A stretch of 64,000 nt of DNA, taken from a virus. The translations under genes and the position numbers were made by a program. Positions within the stretch are counted from its first letter, which is position 1, and every line of letters starts with the position of its first letter. The stretch lies in the IMG/VR virus record IMGVR_UViG_3300008108_004064, positions 62,001-126,000 of that record; one strand, written 5' to 3'. Of this stretch, positions 56,001 to 64,000 are shown piece after piece. A model generated the notes under the pieces. That model did not search any database. It was not told where the DNA came from and was given only the letters and a program-made list of their open reading frames with translations.

Positions 56001-57208
56001 GATTCTTTGCTAACGCTAATAACTTTATTGATCCTGTAAATGCAGAAGCAAAATGTTCAAGAGACGTTGGATTCATTTTAGATAGCGTAGCTTTTGATTT
56101 AAGACATGATGGTAATAGACAATCGATTCAATCGGGTGTGTTCTACTATAACTTCAGTGCAAACACAACTCAAATTAATGATCAGATTGTACAGACCGGC
56201 GCAGCATATAATTTTATTGGTAGTATCATAGATGAGGTTGTAAGAGGAGTTCCTGTAGCAAATGTAAGGCAAAATGTCTATACTCAAAATACTACAGCAG
56301 CGACTGCCGCAACCTTTGAAGAAGCAAACATTGTTCTGCAGAAAATTAGTTTAATTAATAATATTATTACTAGTGGGCCAAATGTTGCTCTGGCCAAAAC
56401 ATCATTAAGCGGAAATGTTATTACAATCTCCACAAATGTGTCAAATGCAGTTAAATTAATTTTAGCAAACAAAGATTTTATTAGAGCAGAGACAATTGAA
56501 TTTGTAAATGCTACATTGTTCGATCCTCCGTATCAGTCTGTTTATAGACAAAATACTACAGCTTTCCCTGCGGCAAGTTTAACCGAAGCAAACTTAGTAT
56601 TAAATAATATAGATCTAATTACAAATATTATTGAGAATGGTGCAAATGCTGCTCCTGCTAGAAGACCAATATCTTATAGTACGTTAAGTAATGACTCAAA
56701 TGTAATTAATGCAGCTAAAATTATTCTATCTAATAGAGACTTTATTGTTGCAGAAGTAAATGGATACATTAATAGAAATTGGGCAAATATTAGTAATGGA
56801 ACAGTTGCTTTCTATACAGTAGCTAACAGCACACCGCTTGTAGGAAATACTTCGTTAGTTACTTTCCTTGAGGGTGCGATAGAAGATATTACTCCGATAG
56901 CAAATTCTACAGTGAGTTTCCATCAACCAAGTTATATTTCTGCGTTGGGTTACACATTTGAATATATTGGTTCGGGCACTAATTTACAAACGGCATTACC
57001 GTATAATGGCGGATTCCCGATTCAAGAAAATGAAGTTACTGAAGAAAAAGGCGGAAGAGTTTATTTCACAAGTACAGACCAACAGGGCGACTTTAGAATT
57101 GGTACAGAACTAGTTTTCAATAGAGTAGATGGAACAATTTCAGGTAGAACATTTACCAAGGCATTGTTCTCAGTTATGACACCATATATATTAGCAGTCG
57201 AAGGATAA
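53063..57208 (+). CDS. Large tail fibre/adhesin with beta-helix domain (copy 2), 1381 aa
   Basis: Starts QDFRVKSGLRVDGNVYGVTN with the same N-Y-Y-T-N-A-R repeat units as its neighbours. From about residue 330, VLYVNGNGDDANDGFSYANA opens a beta-helix clearly paralogous to the 42684 gene (SYNPDGSAG, PYIQNCSSITTTGTG, GLRSMV, FTICC). The unit YNQEKCSRDTGLIVDSLAFD occurs near residues 581 and 822, with related copies between, so the adhesin has grown by internal duplication. The end, GDFRIGTELVFNRVDGTISG, also matches the first copy. Confidence 0.75.
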   Translation: MQDFRVKSGLRVDGNVYGVTNLTVTYSGSFGNIRVTGDIVGNVVGTVSSLANHTTSNLAEGNNLYYTNARAYANLTLASINALADVDTVNVSPLLGYGLLWDGSKWAPNVITVSDTELANVANSVLGIVQQSISSFQANAALVSEEANVANVVRTLANFTTANLAEGTNLYFTSERVLDALEGNNVTVNNLTVSGDLEVQGNIVTINTATLVVEDKNILLANGAINAGQANGAGITIAGANASITYDSANDQFETNKDLEVQGNVNIAAATEAANGSTTGALTVTGGAYIAGNLNVAGAIFSEAEPVINLSAMNQSLAVLRSQVLAPSSNVLYVNGNGDDANDGFSYANALANIHTALNRAQPWTTVFVKSGDYVLYNQPVTIKQRVGLVGDNLRTTTVRPSQANVDMFYVENASYVTGITFRDHIAPAAVFSYNPDGSAGTIVTSPYIQNCSSITTTGTGMRVNGNYVSGLRSMVCDSYTNTNEGGIGIHMLNRGYTQLVSVFTICCDIAVLCEDGGFCSITNSNASFGRLGLLARGVSQPLNFGKFDSIVDTDEGTKYLIKDLNSRPNYGDAVLFANYNQEKCSRDTGLIVDSLAFDLAYQSNTQSAFSGLQYWAQAESAIPNQAEETIAAFNYAKDLATNVALNITITSPRQANVTQTSGTAGAWVSRISDGFDLVANIITGGTIGVTDRIIPNGFPANTNVAVNDAANLVLLNKSFIQKEVIAFVNQEYPGFFSNASNFIDAANAASKCERDTGYLLDSIVFDFLHNGNRQAITSGVYYYNNDFNTTQIANQIPQTTAAYDFIGSIVDDIVRNKKVAAYNQEKCERDTGLIVDSLAFDLAYNSNTQSNFAGLQYWSQTSSAIPNQSEETVAAINHAKVLAANVAQNITIASPKQANILQVSGTGGSALESNTITNNYNLIIDIINNGTVGVTDRIVPNRFPANSDVNVNNAANLILLNRSFIQAETIAYINQTYPGFFANANNFIDPVNAEAKCSRDVGFILDSVAFDLRHDGNRQSIQSGVFYYNFSANTTQINDQIVQTGAAYNFIGSIIDEVVRGVPVANVRQNVYTQNTTAATAATFEEANIVLQKISLINNIITSGPNVALAKTSLSGNVITISTNVSNAVKLILANKDFIRAETIEFVNATLFDPPYQSVYRQNTTAFPAASLTEANLVLNNIDLITNIIENGANAAPARRPISYSTLSNDSNVINAAKIILSNRDFIVAEVNGYINRNWANISNGTVAFYTVANSTPLVGNTSLVTFLEGAIEDITPIANSTVSFHQPSYISALGYTFEYIGSGTNLQTALPYNGGFPIQENEVTEEKGGRVYFTSTDQQGDFRIGTELVFNRVDGTISGRTFTKALFSVMTPYILAVEG

Positions 57209-57214
57209 AATCAA

Positions 57215-57556
57215 ATGGCAACCGCATTAAACGTATTCAGAACAGTTACAGCAGACCTTACAACCGAAGATAAGTTGTTATATACTGCACCAAGCAGAAA
57301 AACATCTATTTTCCTTTCGGTTCAGGCTACTAATCTAACTAATAATACTGTTCAAGTATCTTTTTATCATGGATCAACTGCAAATGTAAAGACTGCTCTT
57401 GCTAAAAACTTCAAAATTCCAACAGGCGATTCTATGGCAGTTATCAGCGCGGGTGCTAAGTTGGTGTTAGAAACAGGACAAAAAGTATATTCAAGCGCAA
57501 GCGCAAACAATTCAGTTCAATTAGTAATGAGCGTACTAGAATCAGCAAATGACTAA
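57215..57556 (+). CDS. Small adhesin-module protein (copy 2)
   Basis: A 113-residue paralogue of the 45598 product (MATALNVFRTVTADLTTEDK, KLVLETGQKVYSSASANN) in the same position between a beta-helix fibre and an SGR-start fibre. It overlaps the next gene by eight bases. Confidence 0.6.
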   Translation: MATALNVFRTVTADLTTEDKLLYTAPSRKTSIFLSVQATNLTNNTVQVSFYHGSTANVKTALAKNFKIPTGDSMAVISAGAKLVLETGQKVYSSASANNSVQLVMSVLESAND

Positions 57557-60500
57557 ACTAATATCGGGAAGAATTGCTAAAGTAGACAGCGCTAATGTCA
57601 GTGCTGATCGTTATCAATTCATAGAGCTTTCAGAAACAGAACCAGATTTAGGCCTACCTTCTGAGTTAGGTCAAATATTCACCTCAGACTTATCCGGTAA
57701 CAGATATTGGGTTCGTTTAGATACTGCAAACGTAACAGAACTTAATAATCTATATTTTACCAATACTAGAGTTATAAGTGCTCTTGTTGGTGCAAATGTA
57801 TCTTTAAATAATTTAATTGTATCCGGTGATCTAGAAGTACAAGGCAATCTTGTAACTTTAAATGTGGTTTCCGTTTCAATTGAAGATAAGAATTTATTAC
57901 TGGCAAATGGTGCCACTAATTCAGCCGCAGCAGATGGCGCAGGAATCACTATTGCGGGTGCTAATGCTGAAATAACATATCAAAATACCGGCGATAGAAT
58001 TAATTTCAACAAACCGGTTAATGTTCAAGGCAATTTAACGATCGATGGTTCGTTTGTTGGCAATGGCTTAATAATTAGAAACATTGCTGTTACTGATGAA
58101 ATATTAACAGGAAATATTTTAGGTCAAGGGTTTACATCTAATACAATTGTTGTATCCGAAACCTTAACTGGTAATATAATCACTGCAAATGTAGTAACTT
58201 CAAAAGAATGGTATGGCATTTATACTGCCAACGTACTAGAAACTTCGGGCAACCTGTACTATACAAATGATAGAGTATTCTCATTTGTAACAGGAATGTC
58301 TATAGGTGACCTTGTAGATGTTGCAAATATCTATACCCACAATGGCGGAGCTTATGTAGGTATACAGGAAGGACAAGCTTTAGTTTGGGATGGTAATGTA
58401 TTTATTCCAGTATTCGTTAATAGTGAAGTTGCAAACGTAGCAGATCTTGCTGTTAAGGTTCTAAATTTAGAAAATCAAACTACTGCCAATGTCCGTGAAG
58501 CAGCATCCAATCTATACTTTACAAATACTAGAGTATTAGATGCGATTTCACTTGCAACTATTAATCCAAATAATATTAACGCAAATAATATTGTTGTAGA
58601 TAGTATTACTGCAAATATTTGGAACAGAATATATACGGCAAATGTAATTGAAACTGCAGGTAATTTATATTTTACCACACAAAGAGCTAGAAGTTCCGTT
58701 TCAAACAGTACAGGTGTTTATTATAGTTCAGACAATGGGGTGTTCTCAATTGGACAAGATGTTGCAATAACATCCGATGTTCAATTTAGAGATTTAACAC
58801 TATCAGGTAATTTATTCATATTAGGTAATGTCGCAATTATTGCAGCCAATACCTTAGAAATTAATGATCCGATTATACATCTTGGTTTAGGTAATCCAGG
58901 TGATCAGTGGGATATTGGATTCGTTGGGCATTATGTAGACGCCGGGGACAGACACACAGGTCTCTTTAGAGATGCAACTGATAAGAAATTTAAATTTTTC
59001 AGCAATACAACTGTAGATCCTAGTAATGTAAATTATATCGATACTACTGAAGATTCATTTAGATTAGCTTCAGTTGTTGCAGAGACATTTGAAGGTAATG
59101 TAATTGGTACTGTAAGCAGTATCGCCAATCATAATACTGATGCTCTTGCTGAAGGCGTAAATAACCTTTACTATACCAATGCAAGAACTGTCCAAACAGT
59201 AACACCATTATTAACTACTGCAAATGTAGTAGAATTAACTAATCAATATTTTACTAACGTTAGAGTTCTACAAGCAGTAGAACCAAGATTAACTACTGCA
59301 AATGTAGTAGAATTAACTAATCAATATTTTACTAACGTTAGAGTTCTACAAGCAGTAGAACCAAGATTAACTACTGCTAATGTAACAGAACTAGATAATC
59401 TATATTTTACCAATGCTCGTGTTCTAGCTAATGTAGAACAAATGAGTGTTAATGTGTTTGCTGATGTTGATATTTCAGGTGTTGCTGTAAATGCAACATT
59501 AGTTTGGGATGGTACGAAGTTTGTTCCAGGTTCTACAGATACGTCTTTAAGATCTAACTTCGCAAATGCTGCAACTTTTGCTAACATTGCAGGATCATCT
59601 AATGTTGCCCTACTTGCAGACTTAGCTAATTTAGTATCTTCGTTAAGTAATCATAATACTTCGAATCTTGCTGAAGGTACTAACTTATATTATACAAATA
59701 GTAGAGTTTTATCAGCATTAGTTTTTGCAAATGTTTTAGTTGCGGATTTAACAGCAGCAGGTAATCTTGTTGCAAATGGTCTAATCATCCGCGGTATTAA
59801 TGTTAATGATAATTTTCTGACGGGCAATATTAACATTACGAATATTGCCGCAGCAAATGTAATTAATGCAAATATTATTTCTGCGCAGCAATGGCAAGGA
59901 ATTTATACTGCCAATGTAATTGAATCGCCAACAAATTTATACTTTACTAATACCAGAGCAATTTCTGTAGTAACGCCTTTATTAACTACGGCGAATGTAA
60001 ATGAATTTGGATCGAATCTTTACTTTACACCTGAAAGAGTAGTTCAGACAGTAACGCCTTTATTAACTACAGCAAACGTAAATGAAACAGGTGCAAATCT
60101 ATATTTTACCCCTACAAGAGTAGTTCAAACAGTAACGCCTCTATTAACTACAGCAAACGTAAATGAAACAGGTGCAAATCTATATTTTACAAATGCGAGA
60201 GTTTTAGCTTCTCTTGTTAATGCAAATGTTCTAGTTGCAGATTTAACAGCAGCAGGTAATTTAGTAGCAAATGGTTTAATTATTCGCGGTATTAATGTTA
60301 CTGATGCTGTACTAACAGGCAATCTTACCGTTACTAATATTACAAATGGTAATGTAATTATTGCGAATGTTATTTCTTCACAAGTTTGGCAGAATTTATA
60401 TTCCGGCAACATAATTGAATCCACAAATCTATTCTTCTCAAATGCAAGAGTAAATGTAGCAGTTCGTCCGATGATGACGACTGCAAATGTGGTAGAAAAG

Positions 60501-61874
60501 GATAACCTATATTTTACAATTCAACGAGTATTTGATACCTTATCATATGCAAATTTAGGATTAAACAATCTAACAGTTATCGGTGATTTAGAAGTACTTG
60601 GGAATACCGTTACTCTAAATACCGGTATTCTTACTGTTGAAGATAAAAACATTACGCTGGCAAATGGATCTACTTCTGCTGCGGTAGCAGATGGTGCAGG
60701 TATTCATGTCGCCGGCGCCGGCGCCAATATCATTTATGAAGTCGCAGGTGATGTTTGGGGCTTTAATAAAGATATTAGAGTTACCGGCAATATAATTGCA
60801 ACCGCAAACTTAATTGCGAATGGCTTAATAATCAGAAACATTAACGTATCTGATACTGTTCTTGCAGGTAACGTAACAGGTACGGCTGTTACTGGAGCAA
60901 ATTTATTAGCTGATAGTGTAACAGCTAATATTTGGAATAGATTATATACTGCAAATGTAATTGAAACTGCAGGTAATTTATATTTCACAACTGCAAGGGC
61001 AAGAGCATCCTTTACTGCTGGCGAAAATGTTACGATTACTGATGGTGAAATTTCAGCACAATTAGGATCTACAGTTGTAGTTAATGATAGCACAACAGTT
61101 GTGGCTGCAGCAAATACTTTAACCTATTCAATGGGTAGAAATATAACTGATCCAAGAAACGTATTAGTTATTATCGAAGGTTTATTGCAGATACCTACAA
61201 CAGATTATACTGTTAGTGGTTCTAGTTTAACATTAACCTCGCAGCCTCCGGTTGGTACTAGTATTGAAATAAGATTCTTTGGTACTGAGGCATTTAGATC
61301 TACTACACCATCAACACTTGCTACAGTTAATACATTTGTTGGTAACGGAGCAAATTCTAGTTTCAATTTAACAGTTAGTCCTCCAAGTAAATCATATGTT
61401 ACCGTAGTTATTGACGGTGTTACGCAATTAGCTGAAGCATATGAAATAGTAGGTACAACTTTAATTTTAGATGAAGCACCAGATAATTCTGCAAATATTG
61501 ATGTAAGAATTATAACCGGTGTTGGTACAGGTGCATTCAACACCAGAACATTTAATGGCGACGGTGCCAATACTAATTTTACAATTACTTCAGGGTTTTC
61601 CAACGATACTATACTTGTATTTGAGAATGGTGTTGCGCAGGTACCTGTTACCGATTATAATGTTTCAGGAACCACATTACAATTTACAACAGCACCCGCA
61701 CCAAATGTAATTGTTCAAATTAGGGAATTAGGAGTGGTTCCGAACGTAAGTCAACAATCTAATAATTTAGTTTTTGTTATGGCAAATTCATTACATTGGC
61801 AAGGCGAAACTATTACAACAGTTTCTGCAGCATTAAATCAATTAGCAGCTAGACTATACACCGCAGGTTATTAA
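57549..61874 (+). CDS. Very long repetitive tail fibre, 1441 aa (SGR-start copy 2)
   Basis: The N-terminal domain (TKLISGRIAKVDSANVSADR, DLGLPSELGQIFTSDLSGNR) is paralogous to the start of the collagen fibre at 45965. The body is a long series of T-T-A-N-V-x-E-x-x-N-L-Y-F-T-N-x-R-V units, with two identical 78-bp repeats at 59211-59366 and longer duplications such as LVADLTAAGNLVANGLIIRG. The last ~200 residues have three similar beta domains (GNGANSSFNLTVSPPSKSYV, GDGANTNFTITSGFSNDTIL) and a short helical end. Likely a trimeric long tail fibre. Confidence 0.75.
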   Translation: MTKLISGRIAKVDSANVSADRYQFIELSETEPDLGLPSELGQIFTSDLSGNRYWVRLDTANVTELNNLYFTNTRVISALVGANVSLNNLIVSGDLEVQGNLVTLNVVSVSIEDKNLLLANGATNSAAADGAGITIAGANAEITYQNTGDRINFNKPVNVQGNLTIDGSFVGNGLIIRNIAVTDEILTGNILGQGFTSNTIVVSETLTGNIITANVVTSKEWYGIYTANVLETSGNLYYTNDRVFSFVTGMSIGDLVDVANIYTHNGGAYVGIQEGQALVWDGNVFIPVFVNSEVANVADLAVKVLNLENQTTANVREAASNLYFTNTRVLDAISLATINPNNINANNIVVDSITANIWNRIYTANVIETAGNLYFTTQRARSSVSNSTGVYYSSDNGVFSIGQDVAITSDVQFRDLTLSGNLFILGNVAIIAANTLEINDPIIHLGLGNPGDQWDIGFVGHYVDAGDRHTGLFRDATDKKFKFFSNTTVDPSNVNYIDTTEDSFRLASVVAETFEGNVIGTVSSIANHNTDALAEGVNNLYYTNARTVQTVTPLLTTANVVELTNQYFTNVRVLQAVEPRLTTANVVELTNQYFTNVRVLQAVEPRLTTANVTELDNLYFTNARVLANVEQMSVNVFADVDISGVAVNATLVWDGTKFVPGSTDTSLRSNFANAATFANIAGSSNVALLADLANLVSSLSNHNTSNLAEGTNLYYTNSRVLSALVFANVLVADLTAAGNLVANGLIIRGINVNDNFLTGNINITNIAAANVINANIISAQQWQGIYTANVIESPTNLYFTNTRAISVVTPLLTTANVNEFGSNLYFTPERVVQTVTPLLTTANVNETGANLYFTPTRVVQTVTPLLTTANVNETGANLYFTNARVLASLVNANVLVADLTAAGNLVANGLIIRGINVTDAVLTGNLTVTNITNGNVIIANVISSQVWQNLYSGNIIESTNLFFSNARVNVAVRPMMTTANVVEKDNLYFTIQRVFDTLSYANLGLNNLTVIGDLEVLGNTVTLNTGILTVEDKNITLANGSTSAAVADGAGIHVAGAGANIIYEVAGDVWGFNKDIRVTGNIIATANLIANGLIIRNINVSDTVLAGNVTGTAVTGANLLADSVTANIWNRLYTANVIETAGNLYFTTARARASFTAGENVTITDGEISAQLGSTVVVNDSTTVVAAANTLTYSMGRNITDPRNVLVIIEGLLQIPTTDYTVSGSSLTLTSQPPVGTSIEIRFFGTEAFRSTTPSTLATVNTFVGNGANSSFNLTVSPPSKSYVTVVIDGVTQLAEAYEIVGTTLILDEAPDNSANIDVRIITGVGTGAFNTRTFNGDGANTNFTITSGFSNDTILVFENGVAQVPVTDYNVSGTTLQFTTAPAPNVIVQIRELGVVPNVSQQSNNLVFVMANSLHWQGETITTVSAALNQLAARLYTAGY
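59211..59366 (+). repeat. Two identical 78-bp tandem repeats in a fibre gene
   Basis: Unit begins TTAACTACTG at 59211 and again at 59289; a third, diverged copy starts at 59367. Each unit codes 26 residues (LTTANVVELTNQYFTNVRVL plus six). The identity implies recent duplication. Confidence 0.8.
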
Positions 61875-61875
61875 A

Positions 61876-61883
61876 CATAAATA
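61876..61883 (+). promoter_or_regulatory. Late promoter variant CATAAATA
   Basis: One mismatch from TATAAATA, only seven bases before the ATG at 61890, so it might serve the gene at 62320 rather than its immediate neighbour. Confidence 0.3.
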
Positions 61884-61889
61884 ATTTAT

Positions 61890-62300
61890 ATGGCAAGAAG
61901 AATAAGCAGATTACAAATAGAAACAAGTGCAGCTAGTAACAATGACATACTGGTTGTGGAGGCTGGCGACTTTGTTTTTAAGAATCTTGCCAATGTCTAC
62001 GCTGGCATTAGTCCAAATTCAAATGTGGAAGGTAATATTAGATTTACCGGTTCGGTAACTGCTAATTCTTTTGCTTCTGCAGGCACGGGTACTCCCACAG
62101 TAAGTTCTGAAACAAGTATTAATCTAAGTGCTAATGGTGCAAATGGTGGCGCAGTAGTAGTACAAAATTCAGCCTTAAGATTAAGATCATATTCTACTGG
62201 AAATTTATCCTCTCTTACTGCAGTTGAGGGAGATCTAGTTTACAATAATACAACTAAAACTCTCCAATTTTATAATGGTACAGTTTGGGCAAACGTCTAA
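61890..62300 (+). CDS. Small fibre-associated structural protein, 136 aa
   Basis: Starts ARRISRLQIETSAASNNDIL, then NVEGNIRFTGSVTANSFASA, and ends with LTAVEGDLVYNNTTKTLQFY then NGTVWANV, a short fibre-tip motif widely seen in phage structural proteins. It lies between two long fibre genes and may be a connector or short fibre. Confidence 0.55.
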   Translation: MARRISRLQIETSAASNNDILVVEAGDFVFKNLANVYAGISPNSNVEGNIRFTGSVTANSFASAGTGTPTVSSETSINLSANGANGGAVVVQNSALRLRSYSTGNLSSLTAVEGDLVYNNTTKTLQFYNGTVWANV

Positions 62301-62319
62301 GAATTAGATAAAGAATCAA

Positions 62320-64000
62320 ATGGCAAAACTAAAGATATCAGAATTATCAAAGATTACAACAGCAAATCCAACCGATTTACTGTATATCGTTCAGTCTAAT
62401 GCGAGTAGAAGCATTAGCGTAAACGATTTACTTAAGAACTTTGCCAGTCAAACCTTAAGCGGTAATGTATCTTTTGGTGGCACTCCTCAGGTAATTAATG
62501 GCGCAGGCACAGTAGATTTAACTACTCCGATAACCTTTATTAGAGTCGGCGGTTCATTACAAACAGTTTCTATTCCCCGTGGTGCTAATGGACAGTTAAA
62601 ACTTGTTACGACAGTTAGTACCTCCGGCGGAGTTTCAAGACTTTCAGGAAATATCTCAGGCGTAGATTTAAATTTCTCGGCAGTTGGCGATAACGCTCTT
62701 CTAGTATATACGGGTGGCGAATGGAGAGTTATTGCACAATCAGAATTTAGATCAGCAAACTCATATGTAACTTCTGTAAACGGCGAAGGTCCTGGTACTG
62801 TAGTTTTAACCACGGCAAATATTGCAGAAGGTGTAAATCTTTACTATACAAATTCAAGAGTTAGATCAGCTATTACTGTTTTAGGTGATGCAACCTACAA
62901 TCAAGCAAACGGTATTTTAACTGTTCTTGGCGGTGTAACTTCAGTCAATGGATCGAACGGTGCAGTAGTTCTAACTACATCAAATATTTCTGAAGGTGTA
63001 AATTTATACTACACCAACGCAAGAGTAAGATCTGCCTTCACTATTACAGGCACAGGTTCTTATGATCAGGCAAATGGCATTATCAACGTAGTAGGTGGAG
63101 TAACCTCCGTCAATGGTGCAACGGGTGCAGTAGTTTTAGATACAGATGATGTTGCCGAAGGCCCTAATAGTCTTTACTATACAAATAGCAGAGTAATTTC
63201 AGCAGTCAGCGCACCGGATAATATCTTCTTTGGTAATCTAATACCGAAGGGCAATGAGCTTTATAATTTAGGTTCTCCTACAAATAGATGGAAAACTCTT
63301 TTCATTGCAGCAAATACCATTGACTTAGGTGGTGTCACAATTTCCGCAGGAGACGGTGGCATAAGTCTACCAGTAGGTTCAACCATTGGTGGAGTTAACC
63401 CTGGTGCGATTCAAATTAAGGGCGAACTTGCAGATGCGAATTTATTGCCAATTACGGCAACTGCAGGCGATGGCTATTTAATTACAAGTAATTTGTATGT
63501 TTGGAATAGTACATCTTGGTCTAATTTAGGAAGAATTGAGGGACCAAAAGGTGCAACAGGTCCGATTGGCCCCGTAGGAGCAACAGGTCCACAAGGTTCT
63601 ACTGGTGCAGCAGGTACTAGCGTAACAATTGTAGGTACGGTTGCCAATGTAGATTTACTTCCCCCATCTGCTCCCGATGGCGCAGGTTATCTGATTGAAG
63701 GTAACCTATATGTTTACTCAGCAAATATTGTAACAAACGTAGGTAGAATTGAAGGCCCAATGGGGGCGACAGGCCCAACAGGTAACACAGGAGCTACCGG
63801 CCCAATTGGTATAACTGGTGCAACCGGATTGCACATTGTTACTGCGAATCTAATCGCAAGTAATTTAATTATTACTCTTAATGATTCAAATACGATTAAT
63901 GCCGGAATAGTTGTAGGTGCAACAGGTTCTACTGGACCGCAAGGTTCTACAGGACCCGAAGGCCCAACCGGTGCCACCGGTTTAGTAGGTCCAACAGGAA
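62320..64000 (+). CDS. Collagen-like tail fibre, cut by the right edge
   Basis: Open from ATG 62320 to the window end (about 560 residues seen). Start [20 protein letters not shown], a beta domain, then the repeated phrase V-T-S-V-N-G-x-x-G-x-V-V-L followed by E-G-V-N-L-Y-Y-T-N-x-R-V at roughly 55-60 residue spacing (three copies). Next come [14 protein letters not shown], and two blocks of G-x-y collagen triplets ([39 protein letters not shown]) separated by a 40-residue domain L-L-P-x-x-A-x-x-G-x-G-Y-L-I seen twice. Probably a host-binding fibre. Confidence 0.8.
   Translation, partial: MAKLKISELSKITTANPTDLLYIVQSNASRSISVNDLLKNFASQTLSGNVSFGGTPQVINGAGTVDLTTPITFIRVGGSLQTVSIPRGANGQLKLVTTVSTSGGVSRLSGNISGVDLNFSAVGDNALLVYTGGEWRVIAQSEFRSANSYVTSVNGEGPGTVVLTTANIAEGVNLYYTNSRVRSAITVLGDATYNQANGILTVLGGVTSVNGSNGAVVLTTSNISEGVNLYYTNARVRSAFTITGTGSYDQANGIINVVGGVTSVNGATGAVVLDTDDVAEGPNSLYYTNSRVISAVSAPDNIFFGNLIPKGNELYNLGSPTNRWKTLFIAANTIDLGGVTISAGDGGISLPVGSTIGGVNPGAIQIKGELADANLLPITATAGDGYLITSNLYVWNSTSWSNLGRIEGPKGATGPIGPVGATGPQGSTGAAGTSVTIVGTVANVDLLPPSAPDGAGYLIEGNLYVYSANIVTNVGRIEGPMGATGPTGNTGATGPIGITGATGLHIVTANLIASNLIITLNDSNTINAGIVVGATGSTGPQGSTGPEGPTGATGLVGPTG

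Overview
The window is a contiguous piece of a large, AT-rich, T4-like tailed phage (myovirus). The evidence is the replication set sliding clamp gp45, clamp loader gp44/gp62, RegA, family B polymerase gp43, UvsX and helicase gp41, together with T4-type TATAAATA late promoters, a large tRNA array and long tail-fibre genes. Gene content resembles aquatic relatives of T4 (cyanophage/pelagiphage style). Two hints point to a betaproteobacterial, possibly methylotrophic, freshwater host: a 23-residue PqqA-like peptide gene (8111-8182) and a small basic protein (22722-22862) of a type I associate with betaproteobacteria. The host assignment is inference.

Layout. 1-3.8 kb: surface-sugar genes (broken carbamoyltransferase, exostosin-like glycosyltransferase, methyltransferase, UDP-xylose synthase). 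3.8-8.0 kb: clamp, clamp loader and RegA, with a sugar dehydratase gene inserted between the two loader subunits. 8.0-9.5 kb: late-promoter block with pqqA-like peptide, phasin-like protein, Hsp20, a small cationic peptide and an Sm-like protein. 12.5-9.5 kb, minus strand: lysis cassette (GH19 endolysin, lipoprotein, holin-like membrane proteins, secreted small proteins). 12.7-18.3 kb: gp43, secreted SNase-like nuclease, uvsX (with an internal deletion), gp41. 18.3-21 kb: zincin protease, small early proteins behind strong sigma70 promoters, UDP-glucose dehydrogenase.

21.0-30.4 kb: 25 tRNA genes covering 19 amino acids (no Phe found), first as a dense array, then singly between protein genes (metallophosphoesterase, 2OG oxygenase, J-domain protein, D,D-peptidase, YkuK-like, HNH, AhpC/AhpD). 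The array is preceded by the most striking element in the window: a 34-codon ORF with a good ribosome-binding site that uses all 20 amino acids. Its stop codon lies inside one arm of a mutually exclusive antiterminator/terminator RNA fold. This is the geometry of a translation attenuator that would sense shortage of almost any aminoacyl-tRNA and then release transcription of the tRNA array.

30.4-31.6 kb: RNA polymerase omega-like protein, HTH protein, HNH-type nuclease, strong terminator. 31.6-41.8 kb: virion genes. Several begin with a short MxFKxFLxE-type peptide resembling the T4 capsid-targeting/gp21-cleavage sequence (PD-(D/E)XK-like protein, ligase-like nucleotidyltransferase, HAD phosphatase, NMN-adenylyltransferase-like protein), with a Dps among them. 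41.8-64 kb: adhesin/tail-fibre genes, including a duplicated three-gene module (beta-helix fibre, 113-120 aa protein, SGR-start fibre), collagen-like fibres, one of them broken by a 4-bp tandem duplication, and a glycosyltransferase-FkbM methyltransferase fusion. The last fibre gene runs off the right edge.

Three genes (carbamoyltransferase, uvsX, collagen fibre) carry small frame-disrupting lesions. These may be real or may be assembly errors, and should be checked on reads before biological conclusions are drawn.
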